A stretch of 46,642 bases of DNA, from positions 1 through 46,642 of the forward strand of contig JBMNUF010000019.1 of the NCBI GenBank assembly GCA_050946115.1. The letters run 5' to 3'. The notes below the pieces were generated by a model. The model worked only from the letters and a program-made list of their open reading frames with translations, had not been told where the DNA came from and made no database searches. The DNA is from CAYFRC01 sp050946115 (GTDB taxonomy: Bacteria > Bacillota > Clostridia > Christensenellales > Aristaeellaceae). The translations under genes were made by a program, and so were the position numbers. Position 1 is the stretch's first letter. Each line of letters opens with the position of its first letter. Of this stretch, positions 39,124 to 46,619 are shown one piece after another.

Positions 39124-41514
39124 TTACTTTGTCATCTGCATGGTCTCAACCTCGGACAGCCAGCCCCAATAGGTGGTGACGTCGGGCGTGACCGTGGAGA
39201 TATCGACGCGCTGCGTGCTCGCGATGACGATGTTCTGACGCTGATAGGCGGGAACTTCGACCGCCCAATCGATCAGCTCGTCCAGCGCAGCCTTATACAG
39301 CTGCTTGCGGAACGCCTGGTCGCTGGACTTGCGGGCGTCCAGAATCAGGGTGTCGAGGGCTTCGGAGCGGATGTGGTAGTGGTTGGAATCCGAGCCGCCG
39401 AGGCCTACGATGTTGGAAGAATGGTACACCTGGTACATATCCGGATCGATCGTGGAACCCCACGCCGCGCACCACAGTTCCTGCGTGCCCGCGTCGAGCG
39501 CATCCCAGAGGACGTTGTTGTCCGACGGGTCGTTGATCTTGAGTTCGATGCCGATGGTCGCAAGTGCGTTGCGCGCGTCGGTCAATACCGCAAAGGAGGG
39601 GTGATCGCCGATGCCGTCGCCGGGGATGATGGCCTCGTAGGACAGCTTCGCGCCTTCGGGCGCCGCGGTGAACAGGCCGGTCGCCTCGTCGAAGGTGTAG
39701 CCTGCCGCGATGAAGAAGCCCTTCGCGGCTTCGAGCGCCGCCGCGTACTTCTCGTCCGCCGTCATGTCCGCCGTGTAGATGGGATTGCCTTCCACGTCCA
39801 CGGAGAACGCGACACGGTAGCCCTCGTCCGCGGGCTGCGGGGATGCCCAGCTGGTGGAGGAAATCGGGTAGTTGATGACCGCCGCCGCATCGCCGTAATA
39901 GCTGTCAAACGCGGTGTCGCGATAGACGGCGAGCACGGTCGCCAGCGCCTTGCGCAGGTCCTTGGAGGCGTCGCTGCCGGGGTCGCCCGCGACGTTCACG
40001 GTGCCGGCGTTTATGCCGATATAGCCGTAGCCGAGGTTCGCGACGGAATAGGTGGTGATGACGTCGCCCGTCAGTTCGCCGTTGGAGTTGAAGCCGGCGA
40101 GCATTTCAAAGTTCGCCTTGGTGCCGCTCATCTCGCCGCCGTCGGCGGTGCCGGTCTGCACGGCGGATGCGACTTCCGCAGCGTTGGTTTCCTTATACTG
40201 GAATTCCTTGATCAGGGGCGCGCCCTTGTAATAGTTTTCGTTCGCCTCGTAGTAGACGACGCGGTTTTCGTACTTGACAAACTTATAGGGACCCGCGCCC
40301 ATGGGGGTGCTGGTCTTGGACTGTACGACGGACAGATCGCCGTAGGGATGGCCGAACATGTTGTTCTCGTAGTCGTACTGCGCGGGGTCGCCGTAGTAGT
40401 GCATGGGCGTGATTTCGGCACCGAAAATGGAATACACTGCGGGCGCGGAGAAGCCGTTGACCTTCACTTCCACGGTGTAGTCGTCGAGCTTTTTGATACC
40501 GGAGATGTTCGGAACGTCTTCGGAAAGGTCTACCTCTTTGTCCTCGGCGAGTTTGGTATACAACAGGGAAACCGCGCTTTCGCTCGTGGTGCCGGTCGCG
40601 GATTCGGTGCCGAGGTAGGCATCGATGTCGCCGGCGTATTTTTTGAAGGTGCAGTTGAAGTAGTCGTCGAGCGTAGGATAGACGCCGTTTGCGAGATCGT
40701 ATGTATTGCCTTCGGAGTCGGTCAGAACGCCCGCTTCGGTTTTGCCGAAGCCCCACATGACCATGCCGAACGCGATCTTGAGGTCGTCGTTTTCGGTCAC
40801 TTCCTCTTCGCTGAAGCCGAAGTAATCCGGCGCGTAGGCGAGGTAGTTGGCGAAGACGTAATCGATGATGCCCTGCACGTCGCCCTTCCAGATCTCGGTG
40901 AGCGCGTTGTAATAGACGTCGTACTGCTCCTGCGTGAAGGAGTCGTCCTCCGCAGCGGTATAGCCGAAGCCCGCCTTTTTCACATCCGCAACGATGGGAT
41001 CAAACACCGCGAGCGTTTCCTCCGGTATCTGGTTCTTGTACGCCTTGAGGCCCACGATGTCGTAGCTGTTGAGCGTGTTGCTGCCGACATAGGCGGGGTC
41101 GAGCAGCACGTAATACGTGAAGATGATATCGTCCGCCGTCACCGGTTCGCCGTCGGAGAACTTGATGTCCTCGCGGAGCTTGGCGGTATAGGTGGTGAGG
41201 TCCGCGCCCTCGTCGTAGTCGACGGCCAGGTCGCACGCACCGGTATAGGTGTAGTCCGTGCCGTTGTAGTTCACGGTCTCACCCTCGATGCCGTTATAGA
41301 TGATGCCGCCGACGCGATCGGTCGTAAGCATCGAAATTTGGGTCAGCCCCGTGACACTTACGTCGTACCCGGTATCCGCATAGAACGGGCTGAACTTCTC
41401 GGAAAGCGTGGAAATCGCCACGACCAGGGGCGTGGAAACTTCCGCCTCTTCCGCGAACGCGGCCATACTCAAGAGCATGCACGCGGCGAGAAGAATGGAT
41501 AGCAGTTTCTTCAT
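39124..41514 (-). CDS. oppA: Oligopeptide ABC transporter substrate-binding protein OppA, enlarged
   Basis: The 796-residue protein (usual 500-600) begins with a signal peptide ending AAFA-EE; LLAAC at 8-12 is too close to the start to be a convincing lipobox, so the mode of anchoring is unclear. Family motifs are LREDIKFSDGEPVTADDIIFTYYVLLDP, GAGPYKFVKYE (split in the text here) and DLRKALATVLAVYRDT. Extra material lies at about residues 150-320 (GFGYTAAEDDSFTQEQYDVYY and beyond) between the two lobes' segments. It binds peptides for the OppBCDF channel. AAGGAGGG precedes ATG 41514 and a consensus promoter lies upstream. Confidence 0.94.
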   Translation of the reverse strand: MKKLLSILLAACMLLSMAAFAEEAEVSTPLVVAISTLSEKFSPFYADTGYDVSVTGLTQISMLTTDRVGGIIYNGIEGETVNYNGTDYTYTGACDLAVDYDEGADLTTYTAKLREDIKFSDGEPVTADDIIFTYYVLLDPAYVGSNTLNSYDIVGLKAYKNQIPEETLAVFDPIVADVKKAGFGYTAAEDDSFTQEQYDVYYNALTEIWKGDVQGIIDYVFANYLAYAPDYFGFSEEEVTENDDLKIAFGMVMWGFGKTEAGVLTDSEGNTYDLANGVYPTLDDYFNCTFKKYAGDIDAYLGTESATGTTSESAVSLLYTKLAEDKEVDLSEDVPNISGIKKLDDYTVEVKVNGFSAPAVYSIFGAEITPMHYYGDPAQYDYENNMFGHPYGDLSVVQSKTSTPMGAGPYKFVKYENRVVYYEANENYYKGAPLIKEFQYKETNAAEVASAVQTGTADGGEMSGTKANFEMLAGFNSNGELTGDVITTYSVANLGYGYIGINAGTVNVAGDPGSDASKDLRKALATVLAVYRDTAFDSYYGDAAAVINYPISSTSWASPQPADEGYRVAFSVDVEGNPIYTADMTADEKYAAALEAAKGFFIAAGYTFDEATGLFTAAPEGAKLSYEAIIPGDGIGDHPSFAVLTDARNALATIGIELKINDPSDNNVLWDALDAGTQELWCAAWGSTIDPDMYQVYHSSNIVGLGGSDSNHYHIRSEALDTLILDARKSSDQAFRKQLYKAALDELIDWAVEVPAYQRQNIVIASTQRVDISTVTPDVTTYWGWLSEVETMQMTK

Positions 41515-41571
41515 AACGAAAAATCCCTCCTTAATACTTTCACCCTTGCAATTCAAAGGTGCTCATAGTAT

Positions 41572-41600
41572 ATTATAAGGGCAATTTGCAATTCTGTCAA
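41572..41600 (-). promoter_or_regulatory. Consensus promoter of the opp operon
   Basis: On the minus strand TTGACA (41600-41595), 17 bp, TATAAT (41577-41572): an exact match to consensus, about 58 nt before oppA. Confidence 0.85.
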
Positions 41601-41626
41601 CCGAAAAACTGCAAAACGAGGCGCTT

Positions 41627-42118
41627 ATGAAAGAAAGAAAATATAAAAATTTCTTCGTCGCCGCCGCAGACGGAACGCGCGTTTACACGGGGAAATATTA
41701 TGTCCATCCGAAAGAGGGAAAGGCCGTAGGTTTCGCGCTCTCCGCGCTGTATGCGGCATTCATTCTGCTGTATTTCCTCGAAAACGCGCCGTCTGTAACC
41801 TGCATCTACGTATTCCCCATCGCCGCAGCGCGGCTGTTTCCCGCGCTGTATTGGCTCATGGGCGCGTTTTCGCGCGCGGTAACGGGAGAGAAAATCACAA
41901 TCGTACAAAGGGAAAGCGGAATCGGGCGCGCGTATCGCGCCGCGGTAGGCTGCGCGACTTTGGGGCTTTTGACGCTCGGAGCGGAAATCGTCTTTTGCGC
42001 GCTGAACGGCTTTTCGTATCTGTCGCTCGCGTACAACGCAATCGCGCTGCTGCTTTCTGCGATCGGCGCGGCGCACGCCAAGACTGTATACGCGAAAACG
42101 CGGGAGGAAGTATCATGA
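41627..42118 (+). CDS. Four-helix membrane protein of unknown function
   Basis: I do not recognise this 163-residue protein. It has a basic N-terminus (KERKYKNFF) and about four hydrophobic helices at 34-51, 56-76, 106-124 and 130-148. ACGAGGCG precedes ATG 41627. Its ATGA overlap with the next gene indicates translational coupling, and the hexulose-phosphate synthase-like gene follows that, so all three may be one transcript ending at 43313. Confidence 0.75.
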   Translation: MKERKYKNFFVAAADGTRVYTGKYYVHPKEGKAVGFALSALYAAFILLYFLENAPSVTCIYVFPIAAARLFPALYWLMGAFSRAVTGEKITIVQRESGIGRAYRAAVGCATLGLLTLGAEIVFCALNGFSYLSLAYNAIALLLSAIGAAHAKTVYAKTREEVS

Positions 42119-42615
42119 AGTGGGGCGGTCGTCTCTTTATCGCCTTCGGGCTGCTGCTCCTGGCGGCGGTCATAGGCGGCATGGTCTACACGGTGGCGGC
42201 GAAAAACGCCATGAACCGCTATATCGAGGAAATCGGCATCGTCCTCAATGCGGCGACCATGGTGAATGCGACGGAGACCTATTTGGACGAGGCGCGCTCC
42301 GTCACCGCCGAATGGGAGGGCGAAACATACGTCATCGCGCCGGAAAATTACAAGGCGCTGTCCAACTATTTGCGGACGAAGTGCGCGCCCGTGTTCTTTT
42401 CGCGCGTAGATCGGGAAAACGCGCTCACGATCACCTTCTGCGGGGAAGGCAGGCTCATCGCAAAGGGCTTTGAGGGTGGAGACGGCGCGTCGCTCCTCTT
42501 TGAAAGCAGGGGCGAGGTCTTCAAAATGCGCATCTCGGGAAACGGACTTTGGGAAAAGCTGCTGAAGGTATCCACAGAGGGCACCACCCAATTCCCAAAC
42601 CTTCGCCCCCGATAG
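42115..42615 (+). CDS. Membrane-anchored protein of unknown function
   Basis: A 166-residue protein with an N-terminal membrane helix (about residues 7-27, GGRLFIAFGLLLLAAVIGGMV in two pieces) and an outward domain of about 135 residues with alternating strands and helices (TYVIAPENYKALSNYLRTKC, ALTITFCGEGRLIAKGF, RGEVFKMRISG). I see no known family. Its ATG 42115 overlaps the upstream gene's stop. The two are best read as partners in the membrane. Confidence 0.75.
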   Translation: MKWGGRLFIAFGLLLLAAVIGGMVYTVAAKNAMNRYIEEIGIVLNAATMVNATETYLDEARSVTAEWEGETYVIAPENYKALSNYLRTKCAPVFFSRVDRENALTITFCGEGRLIAKGFEGGDGASLLFESRGEVFKMRISGNGLWEKLLKVSTEGTTQFPNLRPR

Positions 42616-42641
42616 GCAACAACCGGATGGGAGGAACATAT

Positions 42642-43280
42642 ATGCTGTTACAGTTAGCGCTCGACAAGCCCTTTGGTCCCGAGATGATCCCCCAGTTGCT
42701 CGAGGCGGAGCCCTTCGTCGATATCTTTGAGGCAGGGACGCCCTTTCTCTACCACAGCGGTATGGCTGCGGTGCGCCTGCTTCGGGAGGCGCTCCCGAAT
42801 GCCGTGCTCCTCGCCGATCTCAAGCTCGCGGACGCGGGCAAATACGAAACGGATATGGCGCTGGACGCGGGCGCGAACATCGTAACGGCGCTCTCTGTCG
42901 CAGACGACAGGACCATCCGCCGCGCGCTCGACACGGCGCACGAGCGGGGCGCGCGCGTCGCCGTGGATCTCCTGTCCCACCCCGATCCCGTGCAGCGCGC
43001 GCTGCGGCTCGAGGAGATGGGCGCGGACATCCTCTGCGCGCACACCGGCATCGATTCACAAGCCGAGGACGGCGTTCCCTTTGCGCTGTGCAGGGCACTG
43101 AAAAACGCGCTTTCGCGCGCGAAGCTCGCGGCGGCGGGCGGTATCGGCGCACGAACGGTTGCGGAATTGTGCCGCATCGGGATAGACATCGCAATCGTCG
43201 GCAGCGCGATCACCTCCTGCGAAAACATCGCCTCCGGCGCGCGCGCAATCCGCCGCGAGATCGACAAACGGAGAGGCTAA
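42642..43280 (+). CDS. 3-hexulose-6-phosphate synthase-like (OMPDC superfamily)
   Basis: The 212-residue beta/alpha barrel contains the OMP-decarboxylase superfamily signature D-x-K-x-x-D as ADLKLADAGKYETD, followed by ANIVTALSVADDRTI, VAVDLLSH and AAAGGIGARTV with GSAIT at the phosphate-binding end. The pattern matches 3-hexulose-6-phosphate synthase or 3-keto-L-gulonate-6-phosphate decarboxylase. The first fixes formaldehyde to ribulose-5-phosphate, or in reverse supplies pentose. No hexulose isomerase gene (phi) is adjacent, so I cannot choose between them. GGGAGGA precedes ATG 42642. A terminator follows. Confidence 0.85.
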   Translation: MLLQLALDKPFGPEMIPQLLEAEPFVDIFEAGTPFLYHSGMAAVRLLREALPNAVLLADLKLADAGKYETDMALDAGANIVTALSVADDRTIRRALDTAHERGARVAVDLLSHPDPVQRALRLEEMGADILCAHTGIDSQAEDGVPFALCRALKNALSRAKLAAAGGIGARTVAELCRIGIDIAIVGSAITSCENIASGARAIRREIDKRRG

Positions 43281-43288
43281 CATCTTGG

Positions 43289-43313
43289 GGCGCGTCCGAA
43301 TGCGCGCCTTTTT
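43289..43313 (+). terminator. Terminator after the hexulose-phosphate synthase-like gene
   Basis: Stem GGCGCG (43289-43294) with CGCGCC (43303-43308), 8-nt loop, then TTTTT. Confidence 0.75.
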
Positions 43314-43370
43314 CTTCGTCTGTGTTTCGACGATTCTATGGCTTGTATTGCAGGCATTTCGGAATATCTG

Positions 43371-43410
43371 TTGACAGAATAGCTAATATGTTGTATAATT
43401 ATTTTAGCTA
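43371..43410 (+). promoter_or_regulatory. Promoter and operator of the Phd/PIN toxin-antitoxin operon
   Basis: TTGACA (43371-43376), 17 bp, TATAAT (43394-43399) is an exact consensus promoter. A 7-bp inverted repeat, TAGCTAA (43380-43386) and TTAGCTA (43404-43410), brackets the -10 box. This is the expected place and form for an operator bound by the antitoxin or the toxin-antitoxin complex (autoregulation). Confidence 0.75.
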
Positions 43411-43427
43411 AGCGAGGGGGTGTTCTT

Positions 43428-43661
43428 ATGAAAATGGCGACGGCGACGGAAGTCCAAAACAACTTTGGGCGTTTTCTGCAGGCGGCGATAGACGGCAAGG
43501 AAGTAATCATCACGAAAAACGGCAAGGAAGTGGCGCGCCTGATCTCTCGGAACGAAACGGTGTCCTTCCTGACGGATTCTTTGACGGGCGTACTGAAAAA
43601 TGACTACGACGACAAGGCTGCGGCGAAAGAAAGGTACGAAGCCCATGCGCGTATTGATTGA
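43428..43661 (+). CDS. Antitoxin of the Phd/YefM family
   Basis: A 77-residue protein. Its N-terminal part (MATATEVQNNFGRFLQAAIDGKEVIITKNGKEVARLI) has the Phd/YefM DNA-binding fold pattern: a helix with N-x-F-G/S-x-x-L followed by a strand ending near V-A-x-L. The C-terminal tail (LKNDYDDKAAAKERYEAHARID) is charged and likely wraps the toxin. It should repress its own operon and neutralise the toxin encoded next; ATG 43428 has GAGGGGG upstream and the toxin gene overlaps by 17 bp. Confidence 0.88.
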   Translation: MKMATATEVQNNFGRFLQAAIDGKEVIITKNGKEVARLISRNETVSFLTDSLTGVLKNDYDDKAAAKERYEAHARID

Positions 43662-44055
43662 TACCGACGTCCTTTTAGACGTGTTGTGCAATCGCCCCGG
43701 GCTGGCGGAGGCGTCGCAGCGGGTCTGGAAACTCTGCGAAATCGGAACGATCGAAGGTTGCGTCTGTGCGCTGTCGGTGCCGAACATCGCATATATCCTG
43801 CGAAAAGAGCTCGATCCGGAGAAAGTAAAAGATGTCATCGACAAGCTGCATCTGCTATTCACGTTTACCGACCTGAAGGCGACCGATCTCATCAAGGCGG
43901 CAGATATGGGCTTTGCGGATTACGAGGATGCCGTTCAATCGGCGTGTGCCGAAAGGATCAAAGCCCGATTCATCGTCACAAGAAACATACGCGACCACAA
44001 AAACAGCAAGATACCGGCGATTCCGCCGGAGGAGTTGCCGGAGAAAATGCAATAA
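43645..44055 (+). CDS. PIN-domain ribonuclease toxin
   Basis: The 136-residue protein has the PIN fold: RVLIDTDVLLDVL with Asp6, GFADYEDAVQ (Asp92 and Asp95) and FIVTRNIRDHKNS (Asn114, Asp117). The order and the SVPNIAYILRK segment match the PF13470-type PIN toxins, in which an Asn replaces the second acidic residue. The substrate is RNA by family knowledge, its exact target unknown. ATG 43645 overlaps the antitoxin end by 17 bp in another frame, with AAAGG upstream. Confidence 0.88.
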   Translation: MRVLIDTDVLLDVLCNRPGLAEASQRVWKLCEIGTIEGCVCALSVPNIAYILRKELDPEKVKDVIDKLHLLFTFTDLKATDLIKAADMGFADYEDAVQSACAERIKARFIVTRNIRDHKNSKIPAIPPEELPEKMQ

Positions 44056-44112
44056 GGTGCAGCGTGTTTCCGCGACGGGTTCTCGCATTGAAGCTGCGGC
44101 GCAAACACGGTC

Positions 44113-44141
44113 TTGCAATCGCGCGCGGGCGGGGCTATAAT
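44113..44141 (+). promoter_or_regulatory. Promoter of comM
   Basis: TTGCAA (44113-44118), 17 bp, TATAAT (44136-44141), 31 nt before TTG 44173. Confidence 0.7.
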
Positions 44142-44172
44142 AGGGATACCAACGGATTTGGAGGGGTATATC

Positions 44173-45705
44173 TTGCTGATTACGATGCGCGGCATGGGGC
44201 TTGAGGGGATCGAAGGCTTCCCCGTGTCCGTGGAGGCGCACATAGACGATTCGAGCGCGCCGTTTTTCGAGATCGTGGGGCTGCCGGGCATGGCGGTGCG
44301 CGAATCGAAGGAGCGCGTGCGCTCGGCTATACGCAACAGCGGCTTCGGCATGGTCTCGGGGCGCATCGTGGTGAACCTCGCCCCCGCCGACCGAAGGAAG
44401 GAGGGGCCCGCGTTCGACCTGCCGATCGCGGTCGCGATGGTCGCGGCGAGCGGCATGATCAAGCTCGAAAGTGCCTCGGATGCCGTGTTGATCGGCGAAC
44501 TGTCGCTGGACGGCTCCGTCCGCAGCGTGCGCGGCATCCTCCCGCTTGCGATCTCCGCGCGCGAGGCGGGCGTGAAGCGCGCCTTCATCCCCTGTGAAAA
44601 TGCGCACGAGGTCTTCTGCGTTTCGGGCATCGAGATTTTCCCCGTCAAATCCCTCAAGCAGACGATTTCCTGCCTCATGGGGCGCGAAAAGATCGCCCCC
44701 GTCGCCGTGCAGGAGTATTCCGCGATGCTCGGCAGCCGCGAGCCGTCCATGGATTTTTCCAACGTCAAGGGGCAGCACAGCGCAAAGCGCGCGCTCGAAA
44801 TCGCGGCGGCGGGCGGGCACAACGTGCTCATGATGGGCGCGCCCGGCTCGGGCAAGACGCTCATGGCGCGGTGTGTGCCGGGAATTTTGCCGGGCATGGA
44901 GTTTGACGAGGCGCTCGAAGTCACGCGAATCCACTCCGCGGCGGGCATCGCGCCCGAAACGGGGCTGCTGCTTGAGCGCCCCTTCCGCTCCCCGCACCAC
45001 ACCGCCTCCCCCATATCCATTATCGGCGGCGGGCTGCAGGCGCTGCCCGGGGAGATCAGCAAGGCGCACCACGGCGTACTGTTCTTGGACGAGCTGCCGG
45101 AGTTTCGCCGCGACTTGCTCGAGGTGCTGCGCCAGCCCATGGAGGACGGCTTCGTAAACGTGACGCGCGTGGGCGCACAGGCGACGTATCCCGCACAGTT
45201 CATGCTCATCTGCTCCATGAACCCCTGTCCGTGCGGAAATTTCGGTTCCCGCACGAAGCCGTGCAGGTGTTCGCCGATGCAGATTCAGCGGTATCTGAGC
45301 CGCGTTTCCGGCCCCATGCTCGACCGCATCGATATGCACATCGAGGTAGAGTCCATCCCCGCAGACCGCATCACATCGAACGAAAAAGAGGAATCTTCCT
45401 TCGATATCCGAAAGCGCGTGGAGGCGGCGCGGGCCGTACAGCGAGAGCGGTTTCGGGGCGCGGGCATCTCCTGCAACGCGCGCCTCGACGCGAAGACCCT
45501 GCCCCTGTTCTGCCCGATGACGGACGGCGCGATGAAGCTCTTGCGCACGGCGGTCGACTCGATGGGGCTTTCCAACCGCGCGTACACGCGGGTGCTCAAG
45601 GTGGCGCGAACGATCGCCGACCTCGCCCGCCGCGACGAGATCTGCGAGCAGGACGTCGCCGAATCCGTGCAGTACCGCTCGCTCGATCGCAAGTATTGGG
45701 GGTAA
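44173..45705 (+). CDS. comM: YifB/ComM-family magnesium chelatase-like AAA+ ATPase
   Basis: The 510-residue protein starts with the ComM N-terminal domain (GIEGFPVSVEAHIDDSS, then EIVGLPGMAVRESKERVRSAI), followed by a AAA+ domain with Walker A GAPGSGKTLMA, Walker B LFLDELPEF and the MNPCPCG motif with a Cys pair, and ends with a Mg-chelatase C-terminal domain (LSNRAYTRVLKVARTIADL). In naturally transformable bacteria ComM is a branch-migration helicase. TTG 44173 is chosen because GGAGGGG lies 6 nt upstream and the length then equals that of family members; the ATG at 44113 is earlier than the promoter allows. A hairpin overlaps the stop. Confidence 0.95.
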   Translation: MLITMRGMGLEGIEGFPVSVEAHIDDSSAPFFEIVGLPGMAVRESKERVRSAIRNSGFGMVSGRIVVNLAPADRRKEGPAFDLPIAVAMVAASGMIKLESASDAVLIGELSLDGSVRSVRGILPLAISAREAGVKRAFIPCENAHEVFCVSGIEIFPVKSLKQTISCLMGREKIAPVAVQEYSAMLGSREPSMDFSNVKGQHSAKRALEIAAAGGHNVLMMGAPGSGKTLMARCVPGILPGMEFDEALEVTRIHSAAGIAPETGLLLERPFRSPHHTASPISIIGGGLQALPGEISKAHHGVLFLDELPEFRRDLLEVLRQPMEDGFVNVTRVGAQATYPAQFMLICSMNPCPCGNFGSRTKPCRCSPMQIQRYLSRVSGPMLDRIDMHIEVESIPADRITSNEKEESSFDIRKRVEAARAVQRERFRGAGISCNARLDAKTLPLFCPMTDGAMKLLRTAVDSMGLSNRAYTRVLKVARTIADLARRDEICEQDVAESVQYRSLDRKYWG

Positions 45706-45710
45706 TACTT
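45691..45710 (+). terminator. Hairpin at the end of comM
   Basis: AAGTATT / AATACTT (45691-45697 with 45704-45710) with a 6-nt loop overlaps the stop codon. No T-run follows, so it is a weak terminator candidate. Confidence 0.4.
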
Positions 45711-45741
45711 ATACTGTCGGGAACCCATTGAACGCCGGTGC

Positions 45742-45852
45742 GTGAGGCTACAGTTGGAACGCAAGCAGACAAGTACCCGATGAACAAGTCCGAAACGACC
45801 GCAAAACCCTGTGAATAAAAAGCGAGACTGAAATCCTCTCAGGCGAAAGGAG
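45742..45852 (+). other. Leader with glycine-aptamer-like segments (uncertain)
   Basis: The stretch before the small zinc-ribbon gene contains, in order, GTGAGG (45742), CCGAAACG (45790), CGCAAA, GAAA and CTCTCAGGCGAAAGGAG (45836-45852). The last resembles the conserved 3' part of glycine riboswitches (CUCUCAGGCAAAAGGA), and GUGAGG could pair with CCUCUC with one mismatch. The other conserved bases are incomplete and the downstream gene has no glycine role, so chance or a decayed element is quite possible. Confidence 0.2.
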
Positions 45853-45859
45853 AAAAATA

Positions 45860-46075
45860 ATGAACAGCCAAACTACAGAAAGGAATCCCTGCCCTGAATG
45901 CGGCAGCTATGACTACCGTGAAGAAACCAGAGAAGACTACGATGGCTTCTACAGCGTCGTTGACTTCACATGCACGGAGGAACATAGCAAATTCACAGAG
46001 AAGATTTGCCTTGCGTGCGGTCACCGATATGACAAGGTTATCACTGAAACGTGGACAGAGAGAGTAGTCTGCTAA
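45860..46075 (+). CDS. Small zinc-ribbon-like protein
   Basis: This 71-residue protein has two CxxC pairs, CPEC (near residue 11) and CLAC (near 52), the pattern of a small zinc ribbon. The middle is acidic and aromatic (REETREDYDGFYSVVDF). AAAGGAG lies 6-7 nt before ATG 45860. It is richer in A+T than its neighbours and sits next to a transposase remnant, so it may be part of a small mobile or acquired region. No function is known to me. Confidence 0.65.
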   Translation: MNSQTTERNPCPECGSYDYREETREDYDGFYSVVDFTCTEEHSKFTEKICLACGHRYDKVITETWTERVVC

Positions 46076-46154
46076 CAGTACGCAAAGGGCAGCACCAAAT
46101 TCGAGGGTGTAAAGCAGATTGTGTAAACTCCCAAGGGTATGGTATGGTAACAAA

Positions 46155-46357
46155 GGGGAGTTGAAAGCCGAACTCGACACAAAGCCAAGCTACGAGTGGA
46201 GCAGTCGACAGTCCAAAGAAACGGGCAATCGGCGGAACGGGAACTCCCGAAAACCGTCCGTTCAACTATGGGCGAAATCGAACTGGACATTCCCCGCGAT
46301 CGGCAAGGTATATACGAGCCCCAACTGATATCCAAGGGAACGAAAGATGTCGGCGGC
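46155..46357 (+). pseudogene. IS256-family transposase remnant, frameshifted and truncated
   Basis: In one frame GELKAELDTKPSYEWSS and GNRRNGNSRK, and after a frameshift near 46240 in another frame KTVRSTMGEIELDIPRDRQG, IYEPQLISKG and TKDVGG. The order and wording (L-x-A-E-L-D, N-R-x-G-x-S-x-K-T-V-x-S-x-G-E-I-E-L-x-I-P-R-D-R, E-P-x-I-x-K) match the N-terminal third of IS256 (mutator-type) transposases. The catalytic DDE region is absent. The gene is decayed, with both ends missing. The preceding stretch 46076-46154 shows nothing recognisable. Confidence 0.75.
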
Positions 46358-46383
46358 CCTGTTCAAAATTTTCTGTAAAGACG
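46355..46383. repeat. Possible terminal inverted repeat of an IS256-type element
   Basis: The reverse complement begins with TTTACAGAAAATTTTGAACA, an A+T-rich end like the termini of some IS256-family elements, directly after the transposase fragment. No second copy was found in the window, so this is an unpaired candidate. The following stretch 46384-46619 contains a small hairpin (CCGCCGC TTG CGGCGG near 46467) and no gene that I can support. Confidence 0.3.
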
Positions 46384-46619
46384 ACTTCTGTGACGAAATC
46401 AGAGATTCCAAGATTCAGGAACCGGAGGCCGCAGCCCCGTTCCCGTTGCGGTAAGAACGACTGCAGCCCCCGCCGCTTGCGGCGGCATGGCCTTGACGGG
46501 TTATCCGTAAAAATGCGGTTCATCACGGAAAGTTGTGGGATTGACAGAAACGAGGTAGACAAAAGGAGCATGAAGACTTCTAATTGTAGCTGCTGAACAA
46601 ACAAGAAGGAAGTCAGAAC

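Noticed and set aside
39091..41502. Plus-strand open frame (803 residues) antisense to oppA
   Set aside because: Shadow frame; valine/glycine/arginine-rich and without a start site or known domain, while oppA on the other strand is unmistakable.
41481..41514. Lipobox in OppA (LLAAC at residues 8-12)
   Set aside because: The hydrophobic segment before Cys12 is too short for a lipoprotein signal, and a normal cleavage site AFA-EE follows, though a lipoprotein cannot be excluded.
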